A stretch of DNA of 64,000 nt from Tetracladium setigerum (GCA_031472005.1 PZJY01000012.1:1550001-1614000); one strand, 5' to 3'. Positions 23,252-35,620 are shown, counted from the first letter of the stretch. The notes: generated by a model from the letters alone, not told the origin. Numbers and translations: made by a program.

Positions 23252-24770
23252 TGCAGTCCAGAACAAAGGAATAGTATATTTCTGCCCCACTACAACAACC
23301 CAGTACCTTGGGACTGTACCTGCTTAGAGACTCCACCGTCACAGTTGTTGGCCTGCAGCAAGCTTCTGAAGGAGAGTGAGGAGTGTGGCTTCCTAGATAG
23401 ATAAAGGTGGCGATTACATCCGTTATCAGACCAGATCCAGCCTGTAAGGCCGTCAGAAAGAGCCCGAGAAACTGGTAACTGGAAAGATGCGCAAGAGGCT
23501 AAGGGCGAGCGCCTAAGGCTGAGACGTAGATAGGAGGAAGAGATTGCTTGTTTTGCTGAAGGGAGAGTCTGATAGAGGGAGGGAGAGAAAAGTTGTGTAA
23601 TGAAAATTGATGAGGTGACAGGAGTATTTGAATTTTGCAAAGGACGTGTGAAGGAGAGCGGAAGTGGGCCGAAAAAACGGCACCTGTTGGCAAGGACTAG
23701 TAGCTTTTGCTAGTTGAACAACACGCCCGGTTGCCGGCGAGTGGACTCTAGTGGAGGAAGTGAAAGGGACCTGGGAGCTTGAAGGCGGTCTCGCTTCGCT
23801 GGATGGTGGGTGAGCTTGCAAGACAACGTCAACAAGGAAGAAGCCAACAACCACAACCCCTTTAGCGACGAATTGTGTTTAATGTCCACATTCCCATCGG
23901 GATTTGGACTCTTGAATGCTGGCTGGGAACTCTCCTCACAAGTCACAACCCCCATGAAGCAATCACGACGTCGAGTGTGCCTAAAGGAGGAAAAAGAAGG
24001 TCCAAAAAAGCTGCATAATGCAAAGACTGGCTACGCGCAGGGTTGGCTATTGGCTCCCCACATGTTCCAAGGCTTCCATTGCTTCCAAGATGCTTCCATC
24101 TCTCACGGGTCTCCATCGCTCTAAGGCAGAAGCGGCAAGGTCGCCGATCTGAAGTTGCTTTGTAGGGGCGCCTGTTTCGGCAGTGGAATGAAAATTTTCA
24201 CCTGCCGCTTCATGCCTTTTACAGCTTGTTTCCAACCTTTCCAGCTCGAAGTGGAGTGACACACAACAGAATGACTGCTCAGAGGCTCACGGCGGCGAGC
24301 CTTGGGAAAAGTTTAGGCCGGGTCATCATTGGGGCGATTCATCATACCAAGTAAAGTAGAGGGAGTATATAAGATGCCAGAAATGCAACAGCTTCGGAGA
24401 AGCGTCACTTCCCCTCTTTGGTGCTCCCGCACTCTTTGGCAAGCTGTGCTCGTTGACAGGTTGTTGCATAGCAGGCAGGCGACCTGGTCAGTCTCCTGAT
24501 GCAAATGCACCACCACCAGCAGCTGTTTGGCGATGGCGTCAGGTCTCTCCTCGCCTTCAAGGTTGCGCGCGGCCAATTCCGAACTCCCCTGGTCACCTGC
24601 CACCTCGTAATCTATATCTGACGACTTTGCGGCGGTGTGATTGGTCAATTTGAAGCATAGTGGCGGTTCGTGGACAACAAGGGGAGGGAAGAAATGGCTG
24701 CATCCAGCGAGATGCGCTCGTGGGAAACGAGCCAACATGAGTGGTACACTCACTCACTACTGGCAGTCTG

Positions 24771-24799
24771 GTACAGTACAGTACAGTTGCAGTTGCAGT
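24771..24799. repeat. GTACA tandem repeat followed by GTTGCA repeat
   Basis: GTACA is repeated in tandem at 24771-24785, then GTTGCA twice. It is one of several intergenic TACAGTAC sites. Confidence 0.7.
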
Positions 24800-25656
24800 A
24801 GCGAGCTCTTTTGCGCGAGGAGGAGGATGACTTCCTGTGTTTGTACGAGTACTCGAACATTACTATTCCTCCTGCGCCAGAGGAACTCAGGAAGGCCGCT
24901 CCTACCAGTAGGGATTTGAGGATTCGATGAACCACCTGTTCTGCAATCCAAAGAATGCCCAGAGGAAAGCGAACAGCCAATTATTGTGGTAGGCGCACGC
25001 ACCGAGGGCTGGAGCGGTCAGCCGCAGTGTGCCGGAGGTGCAGTAGCTGTGCAGATCAGAATAAACATCTCCTCGGGGCCGCGATTTAGGGAACCCAACG
25101 GGCCGGATGTATCTCCTCGGTTCCCAACCCTTCCCGAGCTCGAAGATAAGGCGGGCTTTGTGTGCAAGCACAAATAGGGATGCATATGCTCTTTGGATGA
25201 TCATCATCCATTGTTCTCCAGCAGCAGCGCATTTTTGGAATGACGACGAACCACGAAGAGAGAGAAAGAGAGTGTGTGTGAGGGATCCAGCGAATTGAAA
25301 TGATATCCCTCTCGTATGCAGGTAGGAAGGACACAAGCCAGGAAGCCGAGAAACACGATCATCGAGGGCGAGGGGCTGGGCTGGGGGGGGGGTTAGCCTT
25401 TTTTGCCTGCTACCAACTCGGCAAGGTGTGAGGGGGGAGATGGATTGAGGACTCCGAGGAAGCGAGTTTGTTGAGGAGGAGGATAAGAGGAGGAGGGGAG
25501 ACTTGAGAACGAGAGGGGAGAACGAGGGAGAACGAGGAGCCATTATCCATCCTCGACTGCGAGAGATGGAGCAGCAACCAAAACAAACAAAAGATGTGAA
25601 AGCGCAAGTGGAAGTTTATGGACTTGGAATATAACTGAAGTACTTGGAATAACGAA

Positions 25657-25694
25657 GTAGGTAGGTCGGTACAGTACTACCTACCTAGGTAGGT
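25657..25694. repeat. Cruciform-like palindrome cluster
   Basis: A perfect 16-bp palindrome, ACCTACCTAGGTAGGT, occupies 25679-25694. Its left half also pairs with TAGGTAGGT at 25658-25666 across a 12-nt loop that contains TACAGTAC. It lies about 370 bp upstream of the 26066 start codon. Confidence 0.8.
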
Positions 25695-26065
25695 GGACGG
25701 ACGGACGATGCTGGTCGGCAAGTTAGTTGATTTTGAACGTCAATTGTTATCTATTTTATTCCATCTTCTTTCTTTTGCATCCATGACCATTTATTCTTCC
25801 TGTTATTATGTTTTCAACTGCAACTTCGAGGCAGAGAGAAGTAATAGATACCTATGGTAGCCTCGTCGCGCAAGGCTGAAGAGCTCTTTTCCTTTTCAGG
25901 CCTTAGTGCCTTGGCATCACCCCGGCCGACAAGGTTTATTTGTTGTTGTGTTGACATCCCACGAAGAGCTCACCAAAAACCACAACGACAAGCACAGAAG
26001 CTCCGCAAATCCTGGACCACAACGCGCTCTCCATTCTTGAGCTTTCCAAAGTGCAAGTCACAACA

Positions 26066-28078
26066 ATGCCGACTCTTCGTCGTTCCACGAGGTCAATTCG
26101 GGGAACCCCCAAGGTAGGAATACCGCAAGCCAGTGATTGTCAATTATAATCAATGAGCATATCAGCTAACAACTTTGCACATCAGCCCGGTACCAACACC
26201 TCCAATCCCCTGCCATCGTTGGCTGAGGATGAAGCATCTCCAGCTTCTCTCACACCCGCACCTCTCGAAGATGCCTTCCCAACAGTCCCCACGACCCCGT
26301 TGACCAGTCGCATCAAGCCTCCAGGATCGCAGATGAACCCGAGCAAAGCTCAACAGAGCACAGCAAAGGCACCTGATTCGGGTCTCCGCCTAGGCTTTAC
26401 TGACATTGACACACTGAAGAACCAGCAGACTCCTTCCAAGACAATGCCAGTCACAATGACAGACAGCTCTTTCGATTTTCGATTTGCTCGTCCGGGTCCG
26501 CAGTTGAGCGCCGAGGCACAGAAGATGATGGATGGTTTGCGCGAGGAGGCACTTCGTGTCAAGGCAAGACTAGTGGCAGAACGCGACGAAGCAGCACAGA
26601 ATGCACGAGAAGACACAGCTGCTATTGCCGCTCGTCGATTTGCGCAGCCAAAGGGAAAGGCCGGCCGCTTCAGCGATGTGCACATGGCAGAATTCAAGAA
26701 GATGGACTCCATTGCGGGTCACCCCTCCTCCTTCAGAGCCCAGCCAGGTCGTATCAGCCCAGCTAAGCCTGCTATGAAGCGTACCCAGTCGAAGGCGAAT
26801 TTGGATGAGCGCGAGGATCTCAAGGACCAACAAATCTACACCAAGTCATCGTCCAGCGGTCGATTGGAGAACGAAGCACCAGCAAAGCGTGCCAGGAAGG
26901 GTCCAGCTGACGATACATCCACTGCACGCCCAGTCTCTCGGGACACGATGCCTTCCACCCCACAAAAGCAAGCCAGCACACTTGCGCACCTCACAACACC
27001 GACGCAATCTTCAATCGCTCGGGCTGCAAGCGTCAAGAGTCACACCACGCAGATTCCTACGTTATCCAGATCTCCCTCCAAACCAAATCTGGTGACTGCA
27101 TCAACACCGAACGTTCCAGCAAAGTCTGCTTTCACAAACCCTCTTGGTGGCGTTCCAAAATCCGAGTCAAAGTCGTTCTTGCGAACTCCCGGCAAAGTTG
27201 ATCGACTTAAGTCAATTCTTCGATATCCAGGTACAAGTCCTAGGAAGCAAATTGCACGTTCTGCGCTGCCGGTGTTCACTCTCAGCCCGACCAAGCCAGA
27301 CTTCAATAAGGAATTGCCTGCTGTCCCCACAACTCCACGTGGACCCCAACAACCAAACAATGGCAAGCTTGTTAGCTTTACGCCAGATGTTGCCGTTAAG
27401 AATGCTGAGTCTTCGCACAACTCTCCATCTCCCATGAAGTCTGGCATTCCCCGCTCCGCTTCGCGATCAAATTTCTTTACCAAGACTCCCACTAGTCAGT
27501 CAGGTGTTCCCGCCTTTAGACCATCCGAGGTTCATTATCCATCCCTTTCCAATCACCCGAGCGTTAAGGAAGATGCGAAGTCGGAGCACCGTACCCTTGC
27601 TGGTGCGCGCCCTCTCCCTGTCCCTCCTCGCTCGGTTGCCACTCAAAGTCAACTCCCTCGCGCAGCTCCTGGAACATTTACATTCCGTAGTGATCACACG
27701 ATCAACTTTGGCCAGGCTCCTACTGGATTTGGATCTTCCCCGGGTCAAGCTAGTGTTCGTCAAGTCCGACAAAGTCTCTTCCCAAAGATGCCAGGCAGCT
27801 TTCCCGTTGCGAACAAGGAGAATACACTTGTTCCCTCTGTCCCACATGGACTTCCGAACAAGAAGCGTCATCGAGCCGATTCGGAAGAAAATGAAGAAGA
27901 AGAGGTAGAGCGTTCTCCAAAGAAGCTCAAGTCAGGAAGCGCTCTCGGTTCAGGTCTTATGTCACAAAAGCTTGAGGCAGCAAAGGGTGTTCCATCGTCT
28001 AAGACTCCAAGCCCAAAGAAGAAGGGATTGAGCTTAAGTCGTCTCAACATGCTCTCACGACCCAAAGTGCGAAAGTAA
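26066..28078 (+). CDS. Large disordered basic protein, possibly chromatin- or spindle-associated
   Basis: Function not recognised; I have seen similar proteins in other filamentous ascomycetes. Exon 1 (26066-26113) encodes MPTLRRSTRSIRGTPK. A 72-nt intron (GTAGGA donor, GCTAAC branch, CAG acceptor) leads to exon 2 (26186-28078). Total 646 residues. It is mostly Ser/Thr/Pro/Lys-rich and predicted disordered. The only structured-looking part is a helix at about 110-190 (SAEAQKMMDGLREEALRVKA, then RRFAQPKGKAGRFSDVHMAE). Many SP/TP sites suggest CDK phosphorylation. KLVSF fits the RVxF docking motif for PP1, and SILRYPGTSP is Ki-67/RepoMan-like in flavour. A nuclear cell-cycle role is inference only. 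The alternative start at 26153 lies inside the intron and is rejected. Confidence 0.7.
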
Positions 28079-28736
28079 TTGTAGGTGTTTATGTACAAAA
28101 GCTTTTCCTTCTTTAAATTTCTTTTGTCTGGATAATCATTTCGGGTGGTGGCGTTTGATGATGGTCAACATCATGTTCGCTGGTATGAAAACGGGGGCGT
28201 TTATTATGGTGTTTATTATTTTGAAAACAGAGACTCTGATGGCTACGAATTATGCTATCATGTCGAGAGATGAATTTGGAGATGATTCGATATTGGTCAA
28301 CAGCCCACGAGCGCAGCTTCTTTCTGATTATTAAGTTCAGTTACGAGGTTATGTCTGTTGAGACAGCTACTATAACTATTAGGTAGCATAGTCTAACTCT
28401 TTTTCTTGATGAGGACAACCTCATAGAATGAAAGCAAGATTTCACATGAGCCTCGTGCCTTCCTCCAAGGTGCTTTGCTTGGTCTAGACCGTCGGTTTAC
28501 AAGGTAAATTCTGTGCTTCACGACACCAACTCCCACAACACCTGGAGTCTCGGTCACCTTGTTTACCAAGTTCTTTTTCTCATGTGTTTCAATTCCTAGC
28601 TTAACCTACGACTCCCCCACGCTCGTTTCGTTCCACACTCGTTTTATTCTTTACGGTCGTTAGAAAGCATCATTACTATCTTTTCTAGCATAACAGATAA
28701 CGCCCAATTCATCAACTACCTGCCCAACCATCTCTC
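28079..28736. other. Intergenic, upstream of LIM gene
   Basis: 658 bp between two plus-strand genes. The last part is a C/T-rich leader before the ATG at 28737. No other feature seen. Confidence 0.6.
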
Positions 28737-30658
28737 ATGTCCTCCGAAAACATCTCTCACATTCATCTCTCCTCAACCTCCACACATATCCACCAACCAA
28801 CTCCCATCCCTGCCATCAGAGGCGCCCAACTCGAGCCAACTTTCATCTGCACCATCTGCTGGCAACCCCAATACCCTCCACCTGGCCAATCCTCCTCCAA
28901 TCTCCGCTTCGGCCCCAAGCTCCTCGGAACATCCGCTCGCATCGTCTGCCATGCTTGCTGGTGTGCCGTTCTCGACTTGAGTATATGTTGGGTATGTGGC
29001 GAATGTATCGTGAGGGGTGACGATGTGGTCAGTTTGGGCTGGTGTTTTTGGCATCGTCGGTGCTTTGGCTGTTTGATTTGTAGCAAGAAGATTACGCTGG
29101 CTGAGGGTGATGATGGGCTTGCAGGTGGTAAAGGAGAGGAGAATGTTGATGGACCAATGAAAAGGAAGAGATCTGCTGACGTAGAGCTAGAGGAGATCCC
29201 TCTGTGTGCTGCTTGTGTGGTTGAAACAGGAGATGAACATCCGGACATATTGTCCAAGAGAGGAATCGAGACGGCGGCTAAAGTTGATGGAGATTTAAAT
29301 CGAAGACGTCTCGAAAGATTCTCTGCACAGCAGCCCGAGCAAGTTGAACTCAAGCTTGTCCCAGGGCGTCTCGCTCGAAGACCTCGGAGGGTCAAAGGCG
29401 CAACCGGAATTGAGAGCGAGCTTGGCAGGTTTATTAATCGTTCCTCGACGGTATCGGGAAACGTGAGTTTGGCTACTGCTCATTAATGGCGAGGGCTAAC
29501 CAGATCTAGGCCAGTGAATGTTTGATCGAAGATAGAGCCCCGTTGCTCCTACTGGCTCCCCGTTCTCGCATCTCTGAGGATGGAAATTCAGATGAACGAA
29601 TTACTGATCGGGACGGTCAAGTTACTGGTGACAATATCAAGTCTGACCTTGATCAGCCTACTCTTTACGTCTCTGTCTTTGATCCTATCGGTGACCCCCC
29701 TTTCTCGCCGAGTCCAACAAAGCCTCTCCCAGCTTGGATGTCGCTACTCCCTAGAAATGTTCAAAGGGAAAGAGAGAGACGCGAAAAACGCAGAAAGTTG
29801 CCTCAGGATGCAAGCAAAAGCTCAAGGCTATCTGGGGAACTGGTCACCGAAGACCACAGAAATGAGACAAATCTCAGCGAGACAAACTCATCGGATACTT
29901 CATCAAGTCAAGAAGAACTTGGATTCACACACAACCTAATGCCACCTGCACCACGAAACTCCGAAATAGGATCCGAAAGCTCAACTTCGCCCATTGACAT
30001 TCCCCGCCCAAGAAGACGCGCCGCAACAAGCATCTCGTTCCAAGGCAACGAACCAAGCAAAAGTCTCAGAGCATCAAGAAAATCTCAATCCATCGACAGC
30101 CAAGGCATTGCCCCAGAACTCTCCACGAAACCGCCACGATTTCGCAGATATCCCACTCCTTTCCCGCGAATCGCTCAGCCGTCACTAGAGAGTGAGCCCT
30201 CTTCTTCTTCTTATTTCAATCAGAGCATTACTGCATATGCTAGGCCTTCACGTTTACCAGATGGAGTCTTTTAGGTTATGTCTCCCGATGAACCTCAAGC
30301 AACTGCTGCCAACAAGCCTGCGTCTTCGAATTATTTGTTCTCTTCTGATCGCTCTATTAGCGAGACAAGTCCTGAACCCGCCGTCGCTTCGAGCGAGTAT
30401 TTGGACCGCTATCAACCTCACAGCCCCGTGAGTTCGCATCGAAAATACGTTGCTAAGGATGTGAAACCTGTTATGGAGAAATTCAGAAGAGAGAAGCAGT
30501 CTAAGCCGAAGTCGCAATTTTCTGAGGAGGAGGAGGAGGGGAACTTTAGGGGAAAGATTGGAATTTGGGAGGTAAAACTACAGGATGAGCTTGGTGATGA
30601 AGGGGTTGTGTTGAAGAAGAAGGAGGATTTGAATAATGAGTTGAAGAATTTATTTTAG
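28737..30658 (+). CDS. LIM-domain protein, 3' structure ambiguous
   Basis: N-terminal Cys pairs (FICTICW, IVCHACW) precede a LIM-type zinc finger: CWVCGECIVRGDDVV, FWHRRCFGCLICSK and LCAAC. Such proteins scaffold actin, polarity or transcription complexes; the partner is unknown. Exon 1 is 28737-29462. A 47-nt intron (GTGAGT, GCTAAC, TAG) leads to exon 2 at 29510. The rest is Ser/Arg-rich and disordered, with LPAWMSLLPRNVQRERERR. The frame meets TAG at 30272-30274, then stays open in the same frame for 128 more coding-like codons to 30658. A 108-nt intron 30192-30299 (GTGAGC donor, AAG acceptor, in frame) would remove the stop and give 588 residues. If unspliced, the protein ends at 496. The choice needs RNA data. 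Confidence 0.7.
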
Positions 30659-31760
30659 GAGGTTTCGAGATGAAGACAGGATTAACAAATATGGGGTTGT
30701 GTAGTGTGAGAGAAAGTGGCCGAGGTAGGTGAGTAGGTAGGTAGGTGAGGGAGTTGGTGATTGATTGGTGAAAACCTAATAATCAATACGTACAGAAGTC
30801 ATTTTGGGCTCAAACGTACGTCTTATTAGAGAAGAATAATTAACTGTCACACAGAACCTCTACCTTCGTGCAATAGGTATCATTGATGCTTATTTTCTGC
30901 AATGAGTCGTCCATTTTCTTCTTCAATCATGATAATTAACATCGCGTGCGGTCTAGGCAACCACGAACTCGGTATTACACTATTTCTTTTCTTGCTTAGA
31001 CATATACAAGATTGGAGACAATTGTGTGTTTTGTTTTGGTTTTTTGATGGTCGTTGGAATTGGGTACCTACCATACCGCGTTCATCAGTTCCTGGTATTC
31101 TTTCTCTACATAAAATTTGGGTTGTTTTGGTTTGTTAGGCTTCAACTTTTCTCACTTTCCAACCCTCTGATCTCTTGCCCCACGGCCACCATTACTGTTA
31201 TCGCCACAATTAATCTAGACATACAATCAAATGAAGGCATGTACCCGTTCCGCCTGAATTACATGGCTGCTGTTTCACCAGTTTTCAGGCTTCAACTGTT
31301 GATCTTCCCAATCAAATATTCTCCACAGCAAAATCAACGGTTGCCTGCTACCACCCTTTAGGGACATCGAAACCAATCAATCATTTTCATCATTTCAATT
31401 CTTGATAATTTTAGGAAAGAAAAGAGCAGAAAAGTGGAATGATGTTGGAAAAGGCTCCCGTTTGAGTTGATGCCTGGGTGTAGGCATCCATACTGTTGGG
31501 ACAGTACAGTAAAACATCGCTTGGCGATTGCAGGTTGGCACAACAACTTTTATTGACATTTTCCAGAACTGCAAGCGAGTTCTCCCATACTGCATTTTCT
31601 CACAGTAAATATAAACTCCGTGATCTCTGCCCATTTCATTTAATTTTCACAGACGGTATCAAACCTCGAGTTCTGGGATTTTGACTACTTAAAGATTCAT
31701 TCACTTCTTTTTTAATAAAAAAAAATATTTGACAGAAAGAGAGAAAGAGAAAGAAACAAA
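30659..31760. other. Intergenic between LIM and kinesin genes
   Basis: 1.1 kb, A/T-rich, with a GTAG repeat near 30724-30750 and an ACAGTACAGTA at 31501. No gene seen. Confidence 0.6.
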
Positions 31761-34248
31761 ATGAGTACCCTCTTCAACACCCGCAACCCCCTCTCCCTCG
31801 GCGGAATGGACGCCCTCCTGGCCACCAACCGAGAACATTTCTCCACCCAAGTGTCACTTTTTCAACATCCTCCCCGCACAGCCAAGGATATCGCTCGCTC
31901 GGAACAGGCGCAAAAACAAAAATTACAAAATGAAGGAGGGGAAGGAGGATGGGGTGTATTCGGTGATACCGATACGGTTATTGCGACAAGGATAAGACCG
32001 TTGTTGGAAACGGAGGTCGAGATGGGTCATGTACCTGGAGTGTTGGAAAGGGGGAGGGATGAGTATGTGGATGTTTTTGAGTTGAGGAATAAGGTTACTG
32101 GGAGGCCTGCTGTTGTTGTAAGTTCTACCCCCCCTCTCCCCCCCCAAGCCTCCCTCTCGATCCGTATATATCATATGTATCTTACCCAGGTCACACATCC
32201 ATCAAAAAAGAAAGAAAGGAAGAAAGAACAAAAAGACAGAAAGATGGAAAAAAAGCTAATTTGGAGCGACACGCTTATCTTAGGCTTCAACTTTCCAATT
32301 CGACAAAGCATACGGCCCAACCTCAACTTCAGAGACCATCTACAAAGATTTGGTGAAGCCTTTGGTACCGTGGGCTTGGGGTGGGGGCGTGAGTACGTTG
32401 TTTGCTTATGGACAGACGGGATCGGGAAAGACGTTTACGGTTGATGCTCTGGCAAGAGGGGTTGCTGAGGAGTTGTTTGCTGGAGGGTTGGAGGGGGAGA
32501 GGGAGGTTTATTTGAGTTGTTTTGAGTTGGCTGGGAATGTTGCTTCTGGTGAGTTAAGAGAGATACTTATCTTAATCCCACTTCCCCTTCTAATTACAGA
32601 CCTAGACTTCCGCTCTTTTATTAGATGCGTTTAGCAAATTTTACTTGTTTGTTGCTGGCCAGGCACTTATTTTACGACAGATCTTCTCAATGACCACCAA
32701 ACTATAAAAATCCTCGAAGACTCCTACGGCGAAATCCAACTTGTCGGCGCCCTCACACCCCTCATCACATCCACCACCTCCCTCCTCGATCACCTAACTC
32801 AAAGTCTAAGTCATCGCAAAACCTCGGCCACCCTCAAAAACGACACTTCATCACGCACACATTTCGTCTGTCGTCTCAAGATTGTCAATAAATCCCTGGG
32901 CCGTTCCGACACCGATGCAGCTGGCTTACTTTTCCTCATCGATCTTGCTGGGAGCGAGGCAGCGGGTGATACGCGTGATCATAGTGCCGAAAGAATGAAA
33001 GAGGCGAGGGAAATTAATGCTTCACTCTCGATTTTGAAGGATTGCATAAGGGGTCGGTCGTTATTCCATATCCAAGAATCCCAAGTCCTAATCTCTGGAA
33101 ATGCAAACTCAGCAACGGCTGCCAGAGTCAGGCAGGCACATATCCCGTACCGTAACTCGGCGCTCACGAAAGTGCTGAAGCATGTCTTTGATACGAAGGG
33201 ATTGACGAGGAGACATTGCAAGACGGCCGTGATTGCGTGTGTGGGAAGTAGCTACTTTGATGCTTCGAGTGCGAAGAATACGTTAAGGTATGCGGAGTTA
33301 TTGAGTGTGCCAGTGCCACCGTTCAAGGTGCCGGAGCATGATGATAGAATACCGACGACATGGGGGAGGGAGTTTGTGAAAACTTGGATTGGAAAAAACG
33401 TACGTATTTTCCCCTAAGATACTTGTTGGAGGAGGGGGAGGAAGCGGATATTTTCGGGTATACGAAGAGAAATTTGGGCTGACGAGGACTGTTTAAAACG
33501 AGGTAGTCCGGAACACCAACAATCAACGCCAATATTCTTGCACCAACTGAAAATGGCTTACAACTCTGCCGCCTTCCAGCTGGCGAGTTCATCTCTCGCT
33601 GTCTCAAAACACCTGGGATTGATGAGAAGCACGCAAGAGCATTCTATGAGAAACTTCTCGGTGCTCATATGGACTCGCGGAAACTCACTCAACAGGTTAA
33701 ACCAAAATCAAAAGCTGCCATGGAAACAACAAATGAGTCTACAGAGAAGGAGAAGACGGAAACAGAGAATGCGAAACCTTTTTTCGAAAGATTGAGAGCG
33801 GGAATGTTTGTGGAGTTGAAGAAAATTCATCCAGCGCAGACTTATGTGCCGGTCTATTTGATTCTATCACCCGAGTCGGGCTTTGATGGGATGTATGAGG
33901 CAGAAAGATTTCAGGAAGTGACTGAATTTTCGAATGGTGATATCAAGGAGCCAAAAGCGCAAGGGGGAAAGGTGGAGTTTGGGAAGGGACAGAGATACAT
34001 CTGTGCTGACGTTGGTCCTGCGCCGATGCCGAGTGCTTATGAGAGTACGTTTTCCAAGTCCAAGTTCTCCTGTGCTATGTTTGTTTGGATAGGGGTTGGA
34101 TAGGTGTCAGGAGGGAATGTGTTTGCTGACATTTTGCGATAATTTAGTTGATGTGAAGCGCCAGCGTCTTATTGGGATTGAGGAGATGGAGAGGGAGTTG
34201 TTGATGGATTATGATCATGCGACGAGATATTATTACATGACTGTGTAG
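31761..34248 (+). CDS. Divergent kinesin-like motor protein
   Basis: ATP-driven microtubule motor or depolymerase. Exons 31761-32117, 32284-32548, 32663-33399, 33507-34044 and 34148-34248 sum to 1998 nt, 665 residues. Introns have GTAAGT, GTGAGT, GTACGT and GTACGT donors. The motor domain is intact: FQFDKAYGPT, P-loop GQTGSGKT (about 162-169), switch I NDTSSRTH, switch II LIDLAGSE (about 299-306), and HIPYRNSALTKVLKHVFD in place of the usual neck-proximal block. The N-terminal extension before the motor and the placement of the catalytic core suggest the kinesin-13/KIF24 side of the family. The C terminus has a small helical region (LQLCRLPAGEFISRC, KHARAFYEKLL) and ends with an RQRLIGIEEMEREL helix. 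No long coiled-coil stalk is visible, unlike transport kinesins. Confidence 0.88.
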
Positions 34249-34426
34249 GCGTAGAAAGTGGTTGAAGTGAAGAAAATTAAAATGGGAGAATTGGGTCTTA
34301 CCGAAATCCTTTTTCCGATAGAGTGGATAGATGCGCAAAAATCGTTGAGATGGATACAAATATGGGGTTTAGAAATAGAAATAACTTTGCAGGCTCATGA
34401 TTTCTCCTTGATTGAGAGATTATGCT

Positions 34427-35620
34427 CTACTGCCATGCGTAATGTTCGTTGTTAACCCAAAGAGGCAAATCTTTGTCGTTGACACCTCCATTGTTGTACC
34501 ACATCAAACTGGCAATGCTTTCTTCAAGCCGCTCCGCGATTTCATGCTCCAGCTCAGTATGGGCCAACAGGTCCAAAACCAAAGGCGTTGGATCCCACAA
34601 ATGAATCACATCCAACTTCCACTCAGCAGCCTCGGCCTGCGCGGCTTGAAGTACACTTTTGAGATGTCGAGATTGTTCCTTGTAAATGTCTGCTGTAGGT
34701 TTCTTGGTGGAATCGGACGGAAGTCTTGTGGCGGTCTCATCAAGCTCTACAACCAGGCGGAGGATGTACAGGACGTTTTGGGTTGACTCGGAATCGGGAT
34801 GATCATAGTATCGATGGACCCAGGTCGCCCATATCTGGCTTCCTGGCGGACCAGCTATGGCACCTTTCGCGGTAGGAGTCTTGCCAAAGAGATAATTCGT
34901 TGCAAAATCTTCCTTTCCGTGATGCCAACCCATGTGATCCAAGTCCGGGATGATTGTAAAGCGTTTTTCGATTTTATCTGTAGGGACTGCCATCTGAGAA
35001 CGGAGGAGAGCCTCGTCCCTCTTGCATAAATCCTCAAGATCACCTTTTGAAATTGGTTTGGCGGAAGTTGGCCATGGACCAGCTTTCGGATAGATTTTAA
35101 CTTGTGAATTTGTAATGTTCGATTGCCACCCTAGCTTGGAATAATACTCCTTTCCAATGTCAGAGTAGAGTGTGGTTCCCACACATGGCAAGTCATCCAC
35201 TTGCCATGTATACAGAATCTTTGCCAACTCTCGCATCATGCGGCCTGCGTAGCCCAAGCGACGATACGGAACAGGACAAAACACACTGGCGATGCCGTGA
35301 ACGATATTGTCGCTAACCTTACCAGCCGCATCGCTTGTGAGAGAATGCTTCCGGAAGCTCTCGCATGAACACAGTATCTGGCGCTTGCCAGGAGGTAGGT
35401 CGCGATGAACAAGTATCCAGGTAGTTAGTCCTCCATTCTTGGCTAGTGGGACCGTGGCTAGGAATGACGATTCTTCCAAGTAGAGAGGAACCGTTAGCGA
35501 GTCGTTCCATGTTGTTGATGTGTTTTTGCTGATTGTGATGCACTCCGCCGGGGTTGGATGTCGTAGGACGAGATGAGGGTCGTTGAAGTCCGGCGGATGG
35601 CTCTCTGGAGGAGAGTTCAT
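34427..35620 (-). CDS. LYC1-like N-acetyltransferase
   Basis: Single-exon gene, 397 residues. Resembles Yarrowia LYC1 (lysine N6-acetyltransferase, lysine catabolism) and its many fungal relatives of the GNAT fold. The acetyl-CoA site is visible as VFCPVPYRRLGYAGRMMREL, the GNAT motif A (R/Q-x-x-G-x-G/A). Other blocks are LVLRHPTPAE, WILVHRDLPPG, CESFRKHSL, TTLYSDIGKEYYSKLGW and LWDPTPLVLDLL near the end, closing with LPLWVNNEHYAWQ. I use the ATG at 35620 (MNSPPESHPP); a GTG eight codons upstream is not a likely eukaryotic start. Its stop lies about 180 bp from the kinesin stop (convergent). The 5' end and upstream flank are duplicated 1.7 kb away at 37345-37672. Confidence 0.82.
   Translation of the reverse strand: MNSPPESHPPDFNDPHLVLRHPTPAECITISKNTSTTWNDSLTVPLYLEESSFLATVPLAKNGGLTTWILVHRDLPPGKRQILCSCESFRKHSLTSDAAGKVSDNIVHGIASVFCPVPYRRLGYAGRMMRELAKILYTWQVDDLPCVGTTLYSDIGKEYYSKLGWQSNITNSQVKIYPKAGPWPTSAKPISKGDLEDLCKRDEALLRSQMAVPTDKIEKRFTIIPDLDHMGWHHGKEDFATNYLFGKTPTAKGAIAGPPGSQIWATWVHRYYDHPDSESTQNVLYILRLVVELDETATRLPSDSTKKPTADIYKEQSRHLKSVLQAAQAEAAEWKLDVIHLWDPTPLVLDLLAHTELEHEIAERLEESIASLMWYNNGGVNDKDLPLWVNNEHYAWQ

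Larger units (their letters stand above)
23252..26065. other. 2.8 kb divergent intergenic region
   Basis: Lies between two genes transcribed away from each other. ORFs up to 213 codons occur on the minus strand (24902-25543) but are Ser/Pro-rich with no family resemblance, so I treat them as leader or chance. It contains TACAG repeats at 24771-24799 and a cruciform-like element at 25657-25694. Probably long promoters and 5' leaders. Confidence 0.55.

Noticed and set aside
24902..25543. 213-codon minus-strand ORF upstream of the bZIP gene
   Set aside because: Ser/Leu/Pro-rich, no domain, and located in a divergent promoter; likely chance or leader.
28763..29395. 210-codon minus-strand ORF
   Set aside because: Antisense shadow of the LIM exon, which has clear zinc-ligand spacing.
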